From positions 6,896,501 to 6,960,500 of the forward strand of contig JAHQIY010000001.1 in NCBI GenBank assembly GCA_019054805.1: DNA of 64,000 bases, read 5' to 3'. The translations under genes and the position numbers were made by a program. This stretch comes from Brachionus manjavacas (taxonomy: Eukaryota > Rotifera > Eurotatoria > Ploima > Brachionidae). The notes below the pieces were generated by a model. That model was not told the DNA's origin. It searched no databases and was given only the letters and a program-made list of their open reading frames with translations. Shown in pieces: positions 23,755-35,931 of this stretch (its first letter is position 1; each line of letters opens with the position of its first letter).

Positions 23755-24465
23755 TATTTTTTAAAGACTCTTAACATTTAGGCGCAATATTTTTACTAAA
23801 AATTCCACAGAAATAGTAAAAAACCCATAAATATATAAAAAAGTAATAATATTACTTTTGTGTCAATTTTTTTATATAAAATTAGTAAAAATAGTAAGAA
23901 TACCCAAAAAAAAATAATTTTTCCATTTAATCAATAATTAAAAATATTTTTAGTAAATAAAAAAAAAAAAAAAAATCAAAAAATTTAATTTTTTTTCCTA
24001 GTGCAACCATTTGGGCAATAAAAACCTCTTTTTTCTTCATTGGGGCATTACAAGTTTTACAAATATTCTCTATTGATAGAGCTGGATCATTCGGCTTGTG
24101 TCTTTTATATGATGTTGGAGCTTGTTCAAGTTCTTTATCCGAATCTTCTTCAGATTCAAGTATGGCATTCTTTTCGTTCTAAATACAGTCCGCTGGTTGA
24201 TGTTGTAGGCACGACCTTGTTTTATTTTTTGATTCTCGCTTTGGCTTGTATATCAATGCCAATATCATTGAAGTTCATCAATTCTAAAAAAATTAATATT
24301 AATAAATTTAAAGAAAATTTTTTGTATTATGTTTTCATTAATTTAATTGTTTTATTTATAATAAGTTGGGAAAAAAAAGAAAGAGATACAAATTTATAAT
24401 TTTTGTTGATTTTCTATATAAATTTGTGGTAATTTTACTAATTTTATTGCGTTAAATACTGACAG
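23755..24465 (-). mobile_element. transposase 3'-end remnant, copy 1 (MULE-like, zinc-knuckle C-terminus)
   Basis: On the minus strand, broken frames read LMNFNDIGIDIQAKARIKK and then SIENICKTCNAPMKKK with a final FYCPNGCT. This is a basic linker followed by a CxxC...CxxxC knuckle, as at the C-terminus of MULE/SWIM-type transposases. The better copy at 52930-53910 has NKPKRGSKKKTRS in the basic region, which supports the assignment. Flanking sequence on both sides (CCCATAAATATATAAA; ATAAATTTGTGGTAATTTT) is shared with that copy, so the repeat unit extends beyond the coding part. Family assignment is tentative. Confidence 0.5.
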
Positions 24466-25984
24466 CCTTTTTTAAATTATTAAAAGTATCAAAATAAAAC
24501 TTAAAATTTAAAATTTAGACTTGTTCCTTTTTATTTTATAAATCGTAGACATAATAAATATTCTTTTCAAACTCATTAATTATAAAAAAAAATTTATTGA
24601 AACCCATATTATTCTGAATTAAATTTTTATTCATCTAATTTCCGATTTGATAATCTAATTAATAAATAAATAATCAAAACTGCTCTTTTTCAAAAGATCT
24701 GGCAAGATTTAAAGATCCTTCTTTCTCTAGTTCTCGTAATTGTTTATAGTGTTCTTTATAACCAGAATAGTGGCAGTTTTGTCCATGAAAAATTTATTTC
24801 ATAGAATAAAAATATTTTTGTGAACAAGCAGAGGGGTGAAGTCTCCTCCGTACATCCGCCATTTTTCACATAATCCAATTTTGGGTGCGTTGAAGTTATT
24901 TTTTTAGATAAATTTTAAATTTTTAAAAGATAAATAAATATTTTTAATAAATTTAACACAAAAAGAGGTAGCCATCTAACTCGCTTTTTTAATCGCCAAT
25001 AAATCTCACACTTCTAAGAAAAAATTCAAGTATACAAAATCGATTCATTAAATAAAATTGATTTTGAATCCAATTTTTGTCAGAATTTGAAATTTGAATT
25101 ATTAAAATAAATGATCGATCTTGGCAAAACTTTATCCAAAAAAAAGCCATGAAAATTTACAGTGAAATTGTCAAAACTGATTCTTGAATGTTGTAGTTAT
25201 AAATCAATCCAATTTTCTTCATCAATTGTTCCATTGTTTAATTATATGAATTTTTTTTCCAGCAAAATTCTTTAAATAAGCATAGTTATTTTACTGATAG
25301 AAAAAAAAATATCAAGTGCATATCAGAAAGCAAAGCATAGTTCATTAATTAATTCCTGCTACTTTAATAAGATGAAGTAGAGCTTAAATTTGTTAAAATG
25401 GTGACAAATGATAAATAATAAAAAAAAAATTTGATAAAAAATTCAAGAATAAATTTTTTTTTTTTTTTAAATTTTGACAAAAGGGGTTAACTTTAACCCT
25501 TTATGATACTTAAAGATATTTCATTTAACAAACCATATCATTAAATAACATTTTTAAAATAATATTCTTAGTTTTTTTTGGAAATTGAAAAACGTAAGTC
25601 GATTGTTTTTTTCTATATTTTATATTATATCAGTTTTGTTTCGATTTGTCACCGCTTTAGCACATTTAAAAATTAAGAATAATTTTATTTTCTAAATTCT
25701 TGTTTTTAGAATCTTTCAGACAACAAAAAAATGATGATTAAAAAAAAATTTATTAAGAAAAAATTTGAGGTCATTGACTTGACTTGACAATGTAATTGTT
25801 TTTTAATGGCATAAAAAGCATATGTATATCATCAAAGTTATTTTCAATTGTTTTTTTTATCTTTTATCTTTATTTACGACAAATTATTATATTAAATAAT
25901 AATTGTTAAGAGCTAGACCAAAAATTATTTATTTTGAAAATTATATCACATGGTTTTTTCTAATTTAAACCTCCACTTTTAAAG
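24466..25984. other. spacer with one short open fragment
   Basis: Mostly A/T-rich. On the minus strand 24793-24674 is open for 39 codons and reads FHGQNCHYSGYKEHYKQLRE then LEKEGSLNLARSFEKEQF before TGA. This looks like old coding sequence, but no acceptor or neighbouring exon joins it, so I leave it unassigned. At 25478-25505 GGGGTTAACTTTAACCCTTT is a small palindrome. Confidence 0.4.
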
Positions 25985-26387
25985 ATGATTGTGCAACGAG
26001 CATTTTCTGCCAAAAATTAAACTCATGTCAAAGCTGGATGCATTTTAGCTGGCTATTTAAAACTGTTGCCACTATCTTTAATCATAATGCCTGGTATGAT
26101 TTCTAGAGTCCGATTCAACGGTAATTAATTCTTTTTAGAAAAGATATGCAAAATTCATTTCAATTTGGATAAACTTTTTTAATGACACTAGGAAATTTTC
26201 TACTTTGAAAAAAAAAATTTTAAATTAAAACACAAATAATATTAGGTTTTGAGTTATAAACAAAAATTTATTTAATTTTAATTCTAGCAGGTTGAGGTGA
26301 TCTTCTGTTTTATTACAAAAAATAACATTACGGAAATTTTTCATTATTTTTCAAAAAATTTGAAAAATTTATAAAAAAAACAAATTA

Positions 26388-26596
26388 ATTTCTAATAAAA
26401 AAAAATTTACCAAATTTTACTTTTTTTAACGTAAAAACCCTTTTCTTAAATGGTAAATAATGGTTAAATTGCAAAAATACGCCACTAATTAATTATACGT
26501 TTCAAATTTGAAATATTGTAATTTTATAAAAAAAATTTAAAAAATTTTACTTTCGTTAATAAAAGTAAATTTTGGTAAATTTTTTTTATTAGAAAT
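26388..26596. mobile_element. 209-bp MITE-like element with 43-bp terminal inverted repeats
   Basis: The left end ATTTCTAATAAAAAAAAATT followed by TACCAAATTTTACTTTTTTT AACG is matched in reverse complement at the right end (CGTTAATAAAAGTAAATTTT GGTAAATTTTTTTTATTAGA AAT), with only two or three differences over 43 bp. It has no coding capacity. It lies in an intron of the dead SLC5 gene. I could not settle a target-site duplication. Confidence 0.75.
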
Positions 26597-26999
26597 ACAA
26601 TGATTTTTTTTAATCATTGAATTTTTTAATAATGAAAAACTGGTCAATTTTTTGGCCTTTTTGTTTTTAGGTAAATTTACGTAATTTTTGTGTTTTTACG
26701 TAATTTAAATAAAACATACTAAAAAACTCAAATCTCAAATCACAACTGTATAATAAATCAAAAACCAAAATTAGGAAATTACTCATAACTTATCCAACTT
26801 AATAATAATGGGTGTTCAAATGAGATCCGAATTTAGCCAAATTAAATCATCAATGGTAGTTCAATTTTATTTTACAGGACATCCGAAGATAAATATGCAT
26901 TTATTTCATTATTTACCAAAATACTAGTCAATATTTATTTTCATTTTTTTTATTCTTAGTCGCTTATCTTTCTAATTTTTTATGTTTTTTATTCAATCG

Positions 27000-27088
27000 C
27001 TAGGCTGATAAGAAGGACTCTGATCCATTCTGAGCTGCCTGGGGTATTCCCTAAACTATTTAATTAAATAAATAAATAAATAAATCAT
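27000..27088 (+). mobile_element. 3' end of a LINE family B copy
   Basis: AGGCTGATAAGAAGGACTCT then CTGAGCTGCCTGGGGTATTC CCTAAACTATTTAATTAAAT, ending in (AAAT)n. The same ending occurs near 5660 and 60760. Only the 3' untranslated part is present, as is usual for 5'-truncated LINE insertions. Confidence 0.6.
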
Positions 27089-28414
27089 CAATGGTTAAAT
27101 TCGCTCAATAAGAACATATTTTTTATTTAAAAATTTTGAACATTCTTTTTTGAACATTCTAAAACTTGCTAGTCTCATGAGCTCATAGTATTATACTGTA
27201 AAACTAAAGAAATCTAAGTTTGCTGGAGTTGGTGATGTAGTTATTAAAAGAACAGTTCCAACAGTTTTTTAGAAAATTAGCATTCATATGAATCAATTTA
27301 TTGTCATTCTTTATTTTTTTTAATCTTGCCTGAATGGAAATGAAACTTTGCATACTCTATGAAAATTGGATTAAATTTTTATTTAATCGTAAATCAGAGG
27401 AAATTGGATGTGTTGATCCTGAATCGTGTAAATCGTTTTGTGGAAGTGAAAATGGTTGTTCCAATATTGCATATCCCACGCTAATAATTCAAATAATGCC
27501 AGCAGGACGGCGGGGCTTAATGGTAGTAGTTATGATAGCGGCACTTATGTCTTCGCTTACTTCAGTATTTAACTCTTGTAATGTAATTTTTACAATAGAT
27601 ATATAGAAGCACTTCTGTAAACAAGCAAAAGATATTGAACTAATGATAATTGGTAGAATTTTTGTTGTTGTGTTTGTAATCATAGCGATTTCATGGATTC
27701 CGATCATTGAAATGAATCAAGGCAGCAGACTTTTTGACTATATCCAGTCAATCACTAGCTTTTTGGCTCCGCCGGTTTGTACTGTGTACGTCAAAGCAAT
27801 TTTTTTAAAAGAATAAATGAACCGGTAAATGAAAAAAAAATGAAAAAAAAATATTTTAATCTTAAAGGGTGCTGTTGGGGTCTAATCACAGGACTGTGTT
27901 TTGGTTTAGTTAGATTTATTTGGTAATTTTCTTACAGAGAACCTTCTTGTCTCAACATGCATTTAAACAAGCGTCCTTAATAATTTCCATAGTTCACTTT
28001 TTGCGTTTTGGCATAATTCTTTTCATTGTAACTTGTTCTGCATCATGGATTATAAGCCTTTGGACTACACCTATGCCTTTATCAGACGTTTAACTTATTT
28101 TACAATTGATGATCCATTAGAGCCTGAACCGATGCCAAATAATCAAATAGATAGTAAAATAAAGGATACATTGGATATAGTGCAGTTACTTGAATCAAAT
28201 GGTAATAAAGTGAAGACACAAAAAAAGATATTTTTTTGACTTTGTGGAATTGAAAAGTATATGAGCTATGGAACAAATTCAAATACAATATGTGACAAAA
28301 TAGATACACCTATTGGAGAAAACAAATTTTGGTCTAGTATTTGTGATGTAAGTGCAGTAATTGCGATGTCATTTTGTGGGTTTTGTTATGCTTTTTTCAA
28401 TAAATTTACTAATT

Positions 28415-29090
28415 GATTATTTTTAATGCGTTTTAATTATTGCTTTAACACCCAGATACTATCAAAATTATAATATTTTATTTGCGAGAAAAAAAAATCA
28501 AAATATTTAGTCAAACGATGTAAAACCGTTAATTCTTTTATTTGATCGCTAATTAGTTGAGAATTTTATTTTTCGAAAAAAATTTAAAATAATAAAAGAG
28601 AAAATTGTCTTAAATTAAAAAAAAACCTTATATAAAATTAAAAAATTGACAATGAAAATCGAAAATTTTAATGGATATTTTAGTTATTTATGGTTTTTTA
28701 AATAATATTGTGGTATCAAGAATGAATTTGTGTTTAATAAAAGATGCCTTAACTTTTTAAAGAAATTTATATGACATTCCTGTTCCTAATATTCTAAGCT
28801 AAAATCTTAAAAATCTTTTAAACTGACCCTTAATATTTTAATATTCCGATTAATAATTGGTTTTACACTGTTTTAGGATATTATTTATTTATTTTTTTAT
28901 CTGTAATGAACTTAAGTTCCTCCAGATAAAATAAAATAAAGAAAAAAATTAAAATTAATAAATTGACAAAAGTGATGATCAGAAATCCAAGATAATTTTT
29001 TTGTAAAAATTTTTTTGGTTAAGAAGGTTCTTTTAATTTAAATATTTATTATGTATAAAATAAGATGATATAAAAACTGAACTCAAATAA
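28415..29090. other. spacer containing a LINE family A tail
   Basis: At about 28878-28935 on the minus strand the sequence reads TCTGGAGGAACTTAAGTTCA then TTACAGATAAAAAAATAAAT, a diverged copy of the family A 3' end with its AAATAAAT tail. The rest is A/T-rich with no gene seen. Confidence 0.5.
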
Positions 29091-30950
29091 TCACTTGTGT
29101 AATTTTGAATTGTTTTTTTGCAAATTTTCCATTTCAAGTACTTGCTGAAAAGTTCTAGGCGGATTTAATTTTGAAATTTTAATACCATTCAAATGACCAC
29201 ATTCATCAATTGCTAGCAAGGCCTTAATAAAAAAGTTAAAAAAAAAATTAAATAAAATAGTCTTACCCTATCAAGCATTTCACGAGTATGAGCGGCTGAT
29301 AAACAAAATCTAACTCTACCTCCAGCAAGAGGTGTTGCTGGAAAACCAACCGTAACTACAGCAATTCTTCGTTCTAGCATTAATCTATTAAAAAAAGCAA
29401 CTTTTGGGGGCATGTACAACATGGCTGGCACAATTGGTGAACCAGAGTTTCCATACACAACAAAACCCATTTTTTTCAGCTTGTCCCTGAAGTATCGCGT
29501 ATTTTCTGCCAACTGTTTAATTCTTCTTTGTCCTTCTTTGGTTCCATCTAAACCCATTATAATCTCAAGTGTTTTCTTGGTCTGCATGCACACCGGAGCG
29601 CTCATACTCGATGCGTAGCAATGTGAATGAGATGAATTTTTCAAAAGGTTTATTAGGTTTTGTGATCCTGCTACATAGCCTCCTGCGGCACCGAAACTCT
29701 TCGAAAATGTTCCCATCAAAACATCTACATCTTTTGGATCACATCCGAAATGCTCGACTACGCCACGGCCAGTCGGACCCACTGCGCCAATACTGTGCGC
29801 TTCATCCAAATACAAATAGGCCTTGTACTTTTTCTTCAAAGCGATAATTTCTGGCAATGGTGTAATTGTCCCCTCCATGCTTTATTTTTAATTTTTATTT
29901 ATTTAAAAAATTTAATAAAGACATTTTTTTCTATTTAATTATTTTACCTGTACACTCCTTCGACAATTATTAATATTTTTTTCCATGGACGGCGAGTCAA
30001 TGGATGTCCCTCAATAATTGCCTTTTTCAGCTTTGATTCCAAATCTTGGACATTGTTGTGTTTAAAAACTCGAATTGTTGCACCGGAAAGTCTTGCGCCC
30101 AAAATCAAACTAACATGGTTCAGTTCATCACTCAAAATCAAACAATCTTTTTCAATTACCACAGGAATACTTAAGGCATTAGTTGCAAAACCCATTCCAG
30201 TTACTAAAGCCGCTTCAACCCCAATAAATCTAGCCAACAATTCTTCCAATTCCAAATGACATCTCAAAGTTCCCAATTCTTGCCTTGAACTACAGCTTGA
30301 AACTCCGAAATCTTCTATGCTTTTTATGGCGCACCTTGAACTCGGACCATTGTTTTCAGCAAAGCCCAAATAATTATAAGATCCCATATTCAATGCCTTT
30401 ATTTTTTTACCAGTATAATAAAAAGTCCAATTGTAGTCATCACTTTTTCTCTCAACTAATTCGATCTCGGCTCCGGGCACACTACATATTGGTCGATTGA
30501 AGCAGTCTCTATTCCGTACATACACATTTCGGGTATGAAAACTTTCATAGCTATTAAATAATGGAACAAAATCTTCTGTGTTATTATCCACTGCGCCTTT
30601 TCTTTTCTCCAAACCCCACTTTCTCATAAATTCCCGAATGTGACCAAATATTTCCAATATAGTGTAGCAAAGGTGAGTATAAAATACTTGTAATTTGGAC
30701 GTTTCTTCATACAGTTCGTGTTGAATGCTTCTCTTTTTTACTGTCTAAAAATTTTTTTTTTAAATTTTGTCTCTTCTGAATCAGTAAAAATTACATTTTT
30801 ATACTTTAGACTACTATTTGACAAATTGCGGGAATGGTTTCTTTTGTGAAAGATAGTGGTCTGTTTTTCTGAATTTGACAGGCCGTTTGGAAGTCTTATA
30901 CTTTCTGTTCCCTGATCTTCATTGCTTGCCAGCAACTTATCATAAGTCAT
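29091..30950 (-). CDS. SPTLC2: serine palmitoyltransferase long-chain-base subunit 2, copy 1, 565 aa
   Basis: Four exons, 30950-30795, 30744-29948, 29879-29267 and 29222-29091, join in frame with introns of 44-68 nt. The product is the catalytic subunit of serine palmitoyltransferase, a PLP enzyme of the alpha-oxoamine synthase family. It condenses serine with palmitoyl-CoA to 3-ketodihydrosphingosine on the ER membrane, together with SPTLC1. Visible features are a membrane-associated segment ([15 protein letters not shown]), [68 protein letters not shown] and the PLP-lysine motif [16 protein letters not shown] with K378. Length matches human SPTLC2 (562). The N-terminal 80 residues are poorly conserved. 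The core is nearly identical to copy 2 (35932-37977), including the second intron. Copy 1 has an intron after HTREMLDR that copy 2 lacks. Confidence 0.92.
29440..30500 (-). repeat. inverted near-identical tract shared with SPTLC2 copy 2 (36320-37365)
   Basis: The reverse complement of about 30130-29440, from the codons of [11 protein letters not shown] across the intron to KKMGF, is essentially identical to 36683-37360. The 68-nt intron differs only by one A in a homopolymer. A second block (about 30500-30200) is also highly similar. Between them about 70 bp are strongly diverged: [20 protein letters not shown] against [20 protein letters not shown]. Confidence 0.85.
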
Positions 30951-33900
30951 TTTATCTAAAAAAATGCGAATAAATTTAATAGCTAGTTATTTATCGTTTT
31001 GAGAACAACATTTCCACTATTTTAAATAACGTCTAATCATTATCTATTACCAACATTGTTATTGACCTTAACTACATTCGGATTTTTGTAAATATGAAGC
31101 CTATTTTCTAACATTCAGTTAAAATAATTCATTTTTTAAAAATAATTTTTATGAATCGATATTCTCGAATATTGATAATCCTGTGTTTTAAATTTTTACT
31201 GTAATTAACTCTTACTAATGTAAGGAAAATTTTTTAAATTTTAATTATGATTTTTTAAAATATAGCTTGAATTGAATTAGTAACAACAAATTTTTTCTTG
31301 AATTGGATTTTTTATTTTCATTGTATAACCTTATGCCTTATTTTTAAACAAATCAAACTTTTAAATTAAAAGTTTTAGCAAATTAAAAATAAATTCATGA
31401 TTATTATTTTGTCAAAAATTATCAAAAAAGTAATTCTGAATTTATTAGCAAAGATTCAGTCGAAAACATTTTGATTGTAACTCATGAATCTAAAAAGAAA
31501 GATAAGAAGAAATTATTTATGTAATCATTAAAAAATAAATTGATTATATTTAATTCAAATTTTGAATAAAATTATTAATTTTCTTTTTAAAAGGTAAAAT
31601 GTATAGAAATATACGTTCCATAACAACGTCAATCAAAAATAAATAAATCAACTTGAAGCTAGAGTTAAAACTATGAGCAAATTTAAATCACTTCGAAAAA
31701 AATCTTTCAAAACAAAAAGTTGTTTGTTTTTTTTTAATACATAAGGATTTTCTTTTAATTAGAATCAAAAAGAACATTATGATATTAAAACTTAAAGTTT
31801 TAATTAACTAAAAATATTTTAAGACATATTTCAAGATAGTGGATCACATTTTTTATGAAAATAAGTAGCATAATCCAGTCAAAGAATTTTAGACTAATAC
31901 ACATTTAAAAATTATGTAAATGGTTTAGTTCTGGATTCAAAAAAAATGCACTTTTAAAATCTTTAAATTTGTTTAATAAAATAAGTATTTAAATAAGATA
32001 TTTTGAAGACTAAGTTGGAAAATTTTTATTTAATAATAGCTTGATAAGATAAAAGGTCTTTTGTAATTCGAATTTTGGAAAGTTTTTAATAGAAATGGTA
32101 AGCAAAATAGCCATCTGATTTTGATTTTTTAATTAAATTTATTTATGAAATTTATATTATTTCAAATTTAGATCGATCAAAATTTTAAATAAATTGATAA
32201 AATTAAACCAAAAAGATACTTAAAAAATTAAATACAGTGATACTAAGAATATTTTTATGTTTTTTTTTTTTATAATGTAATTAGATTAAATTAAAATTCG
32301 GAATTTATGTTTTAAGAATGCTATCATATAGATTTATTCAAAATAATCATGAGACCCTTAAAAACAAAAGTTGCTAAATGCGTGAACTGATTTATTTAAT
32401 TTCAGATTACCTTAGATAGTCTTAAAAGTACTTTTTAGTAGAATAAAAATACAGTAAGAAAAAAGGTTATAAACAGCTTTCAAGTATTTAAGTAGTTTCT
32501 GATAAAATAAATTATTCATTTGAACCATTTTGTTTTTTAATACGAAATTTGAAAAAAAAGTCGCCTCCAACATTCCATTCAGTGATTAAATTTAAAATTT
32601 TTGAAAATAAAAATTAACTTGAAATATCAATTATTCCTAAATTTCAGGTCTCATAAGTATATTAAAAAAATCGAGTTGGAGATGATTCAACAAGATATAA
32701 ATTTTTAAATTTTAAGGCATCTCAGTTTTATTGACTAAACGTTTCTTCAAACAAATCAAAAAATTATTTAACCAACAAATAAAACAAAATTTATTAAGTT
32801 TTATTATAAAGAATTTGGTTGCCTAGTTATTTTTTATGCATTTACTAAAATGTTTCAAATTAAATATTTTTCTTTCATCCATGTTTGCTACATTCAAAAT
32901 TAATAATCAATTTTTTTTGGTTTTAGTTTTAGTTATATAGAAAATTTTCTTTTTTTTTCCTCTGAAACAATCTAATAAAATTAAAATTTCTTCTTTTTCG
33001 AAACAAACAAACACTTAATTTAATGATTTTAAATTTTAACAAATAAGTAAATTTTCTAAAAAATGAGCTTTTAAAATTTTAAAATGTTTTTACTAAAAAT
33101 AGTACTTAAAATGCCTATGATTTTCACTTAAATAAAATCAAAAAGGAAAAAAAATTTTTTAAGAAAAAAATTCTTCATATTAGACTTATAGTTCTAACTC
33201 TGATTTTTTTTAGTTTTTATCAAAAATATTTGAATAAACTAATAAAAAAAAGAGCTAATATGTTTTTTGTTTTTAATTCTAAGGCTCAAAATTTAAGTTT
33301 TGACTAGTATCAAAATTTCTAATGATTCTTAAATGCTAATTTTTTTTTAAATAATTTAATAATTCTTTCTTGTTTACCGTTAATTATTATAATTAGTATT
33401 TAATTTTTTTTAAAAAATATAATTAGTATGTAATTTTTTTAATCTAATTTTTCCTGTTTTTCTTGTAATTCATTATTCATAATTAATAATAAACAATGTT
33501 GAAATTTTTTCAAAATTCTAATTAATCTAATTTTTTTTTCCTATCTTATATAAACTAAAAGTATTTATATTTATATTTTGATTAAAAAATGATAAAATCA
33601 TATTTGTGATTTAAATAAGATATGGTTTTTTAAATTTACCAAATTAAATTCTATTAATAAACTTAATGAAATAAAATAAATCTATAAACAATCAGCTTTG
33701 TTTATAAAAGCGAAAATATTCACTGAAAGTATTTTTTGTAATTTTTAGCGTTTTATAGCCAAGTTATCCAAAATGTTCCAATTTTAAAGGTAAAAAGTTT
33801 AATAAAAAAAAATAATTCACCTTAATACACAATTTTGAAAGGAAGCATTTGTTTTAATTTTAATTTAACGAAACCATCAAAACTGCGCTATTTCTTCAAA

Positions 33901-35931
33901 ACAAAAAAAACCTGGCACAATTTATAAAACATTGGCACAAAAATTAAATTAACAGAATACTTCAAAGCACAGTCTCAAAGCGTTATTAGAGTAGCGTTGT
34001 CTAGAAAAATGTTATAATTCTAAATTTTAATTGAAACAAAATCATGCATTTTATTACATGTTATTTTATTTACATCATTTTTATTCTAATATTCCATTTT
34101 GTCAATAATTGTTTTTAATTAACATACTTCAAAGACTCGTAGATTCAAAATCCTTTCAATAAATAGAAAACAGTATAGAGAGTCTAATGAAGAAATCAGA
34201 ATGTTCGACCCAAGGTTGTGTTGTGTTTAAACAACTCACAACAGTGACAGAGGTGTTTAAACATTGCGCAAATTACCTCTGCTTTTACCAATGCATGACT
34301 TTCTATGTTCTTTGGCTAATTAGGAAAATGGCCAAAAGACAAAAATAATTTTAATTATTAATCATTGTGATTTTTTTATTAAATAATTTAAAAAGAAAAA
34401 TTTGTTCATTTTACAGTTTCGTAAGATTAACTGTAATTTCAAAATTTTTATGTTAGCTGATCAATTTTTACATTCTTAAACTAAACTAGCTTGTATAAGT
34501 TAATTGAAACACTACTCTGATATTTTCTAAATAATTGAGTAATTGAATATTTTCAAATAAACTATTTTATTGACAAAAGATTTCTTTAAATTTAGATAAA
34601 TACTTAAAAAGCTTGGGATTTTTGAAAATTATTTAAAATTTTTATCATCCTTTTTCTTTCTGTAATCGATCCGATTATTTCAAATATCAATTCTTACCTT
34701 GTTCTAATGAAAAATTCGCTTGATTTGTTTAACTTTTGAGGTTAGCTTTCGAAAAAATAGCCTTCTGTTCAGAAATTATCTACAAAATAAAAAGTTATTT
34801 ACCTTTAGATTCAAAAACTGGATATTGTTTGATTTTAAATTCATAATATAAAAAATAATAAATCTAGGTTTTAAAGTTCAGCAGATATTTGAAAAAAAAT
34901 TTAAAACCGAGTTAATTAAAATTATGCGACTTAGAAAGCATGATTAAATTACACTAAATGTTGGAAATAGAAATGAAATCATTTTTTTGCTCAGCAACTA
35001 TCACCTTTATAAAAAAGAATTCATGATAATTTTTTAAAATCGATAAAAAACTAAGATAAATAAAATTATTGAAAAATAGTTAGATTTAATATTATCATTT
35101 TCAAAAAGCTAAGACCCCATCTTTTCTTTATTATGATAATTTAATACCGTTAAGTATTTTTCTAGTCTTGCTCAGGGGTGCAATCATTTATCCAGCATAA
35201 TTATAAAATTTATTACTCTTTTCACAATCGGACCATTTTTTCGTTTGCAAGTCGAATCATTAAAACTTAGTTGCTTTTACACAAAGTAAAATGACTCAGA
35301 TAATTTTAATTTAAAAATATTTTTTTTTCTAATCCCAACAATAAATTCAGTTCCGTAAATAATGCAAGTCTGTTTTGTAACTATTCTGTATCTTTTTATC
35401 AAATATTTGTTATTTTTCAAATTCAAAGACAAATGAAAAAATTAAAATTTGAAAATCTATTCTTAGCTACGTAAAACAAATTTCTTTAAATCGCATTATT
35501 TTTATAATTTCATTAATTCAGAATAAATTAAAGAACAACTTTTGCATTTTTGTCATTTTAAATCACACTTACTAAGAGAATTAAAATTTAAAAATAAAAA
35601 AAAATCAGAATTTTCTAAATTTATTAAGGTTCTTTTTAAATAAGCACTAGATTCCGATTACTCAATTTTTATTTTTAAATTAGCGTCAATTTATGTTTGG
35701 TATAAGATTTTAACGAGAATAAAAAAAATAAATTTTAACCTTAAAGGCTTAAAATATTTTTAAAACAAAAATCACGTGATTATTTTTGAGTTTATTTTTG
35801 ACAAAACAAATTTGTTTAATTTCACATTTTGATCATAAATATTAAAGTTTAAATTTATTTTAGTAGAAAAAAATCGAACGATTTTGGGTTTTGCTATTTT
35901 TTATAGAAAAAAAAAATAATAATTACTCAAA
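30951..35931. other. 5-kb A/T-rich spacer between the divergent SPTLC2 genes
   Basis: It contains the two divergent promoters. I see no open frame above background. The one less biased patch, 34190-34330, contains an imperfect palindrome (GTTGTGTTGTGTTTAAACAA CTCACAAC) and a short hairpin AGAGGT...ACCTCT. These might be regulatory, but nothing ties them to a known factor. No transposon end was recognised. Confidence 0.5.

Larger units (their letters stand above)
25985..28414 (+). pseudogene. SLC5-family sodium/solute cotransporter (SGLT-like) pseudogene
   Basis: Pieces of an SLC5 transporter appear in order. A first exon at 25985-26120 reads MIVQRAFSAKN, stop, [18 protein letters not shown] and IIMPGMISR. 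From 27400 come [40 protein letters not shown] and [20 protein letters not shown], the most conserved SGLT segment. A TAG then replaces the expected Tyr codon at 27604-27606. LFDYIQSITSFLAPPVCTVY follows. A one-base loss near 27875 breaks the next segment, recoverable in another frame as LITGLCFGLVRFIW. The C-terminal RRLTYFTIDD...CYAFFNKF ends at 28414 after a further TGA in place of Trp at about 28238. The 5' half of the gene is missing. An intron carries a MITE (26388-26596) and a LINE tail (about 27000-27088). Confidence 0.82.

Noticed and set aside
27489-27707. 72-codon open frame (-)
   Set aside because: Antisense of the conserved SLC5 pseudogene segment.
29412-30500. Several plus-strand open frames of 60-92 codons over SPTLC2 copy 1 (and mirror frames at 36326-37256)
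   Set aside because: They are antisense shadows of the conserved SPTLC2 coding sequence. They appear in both copies only because the two copies are nearly identical.
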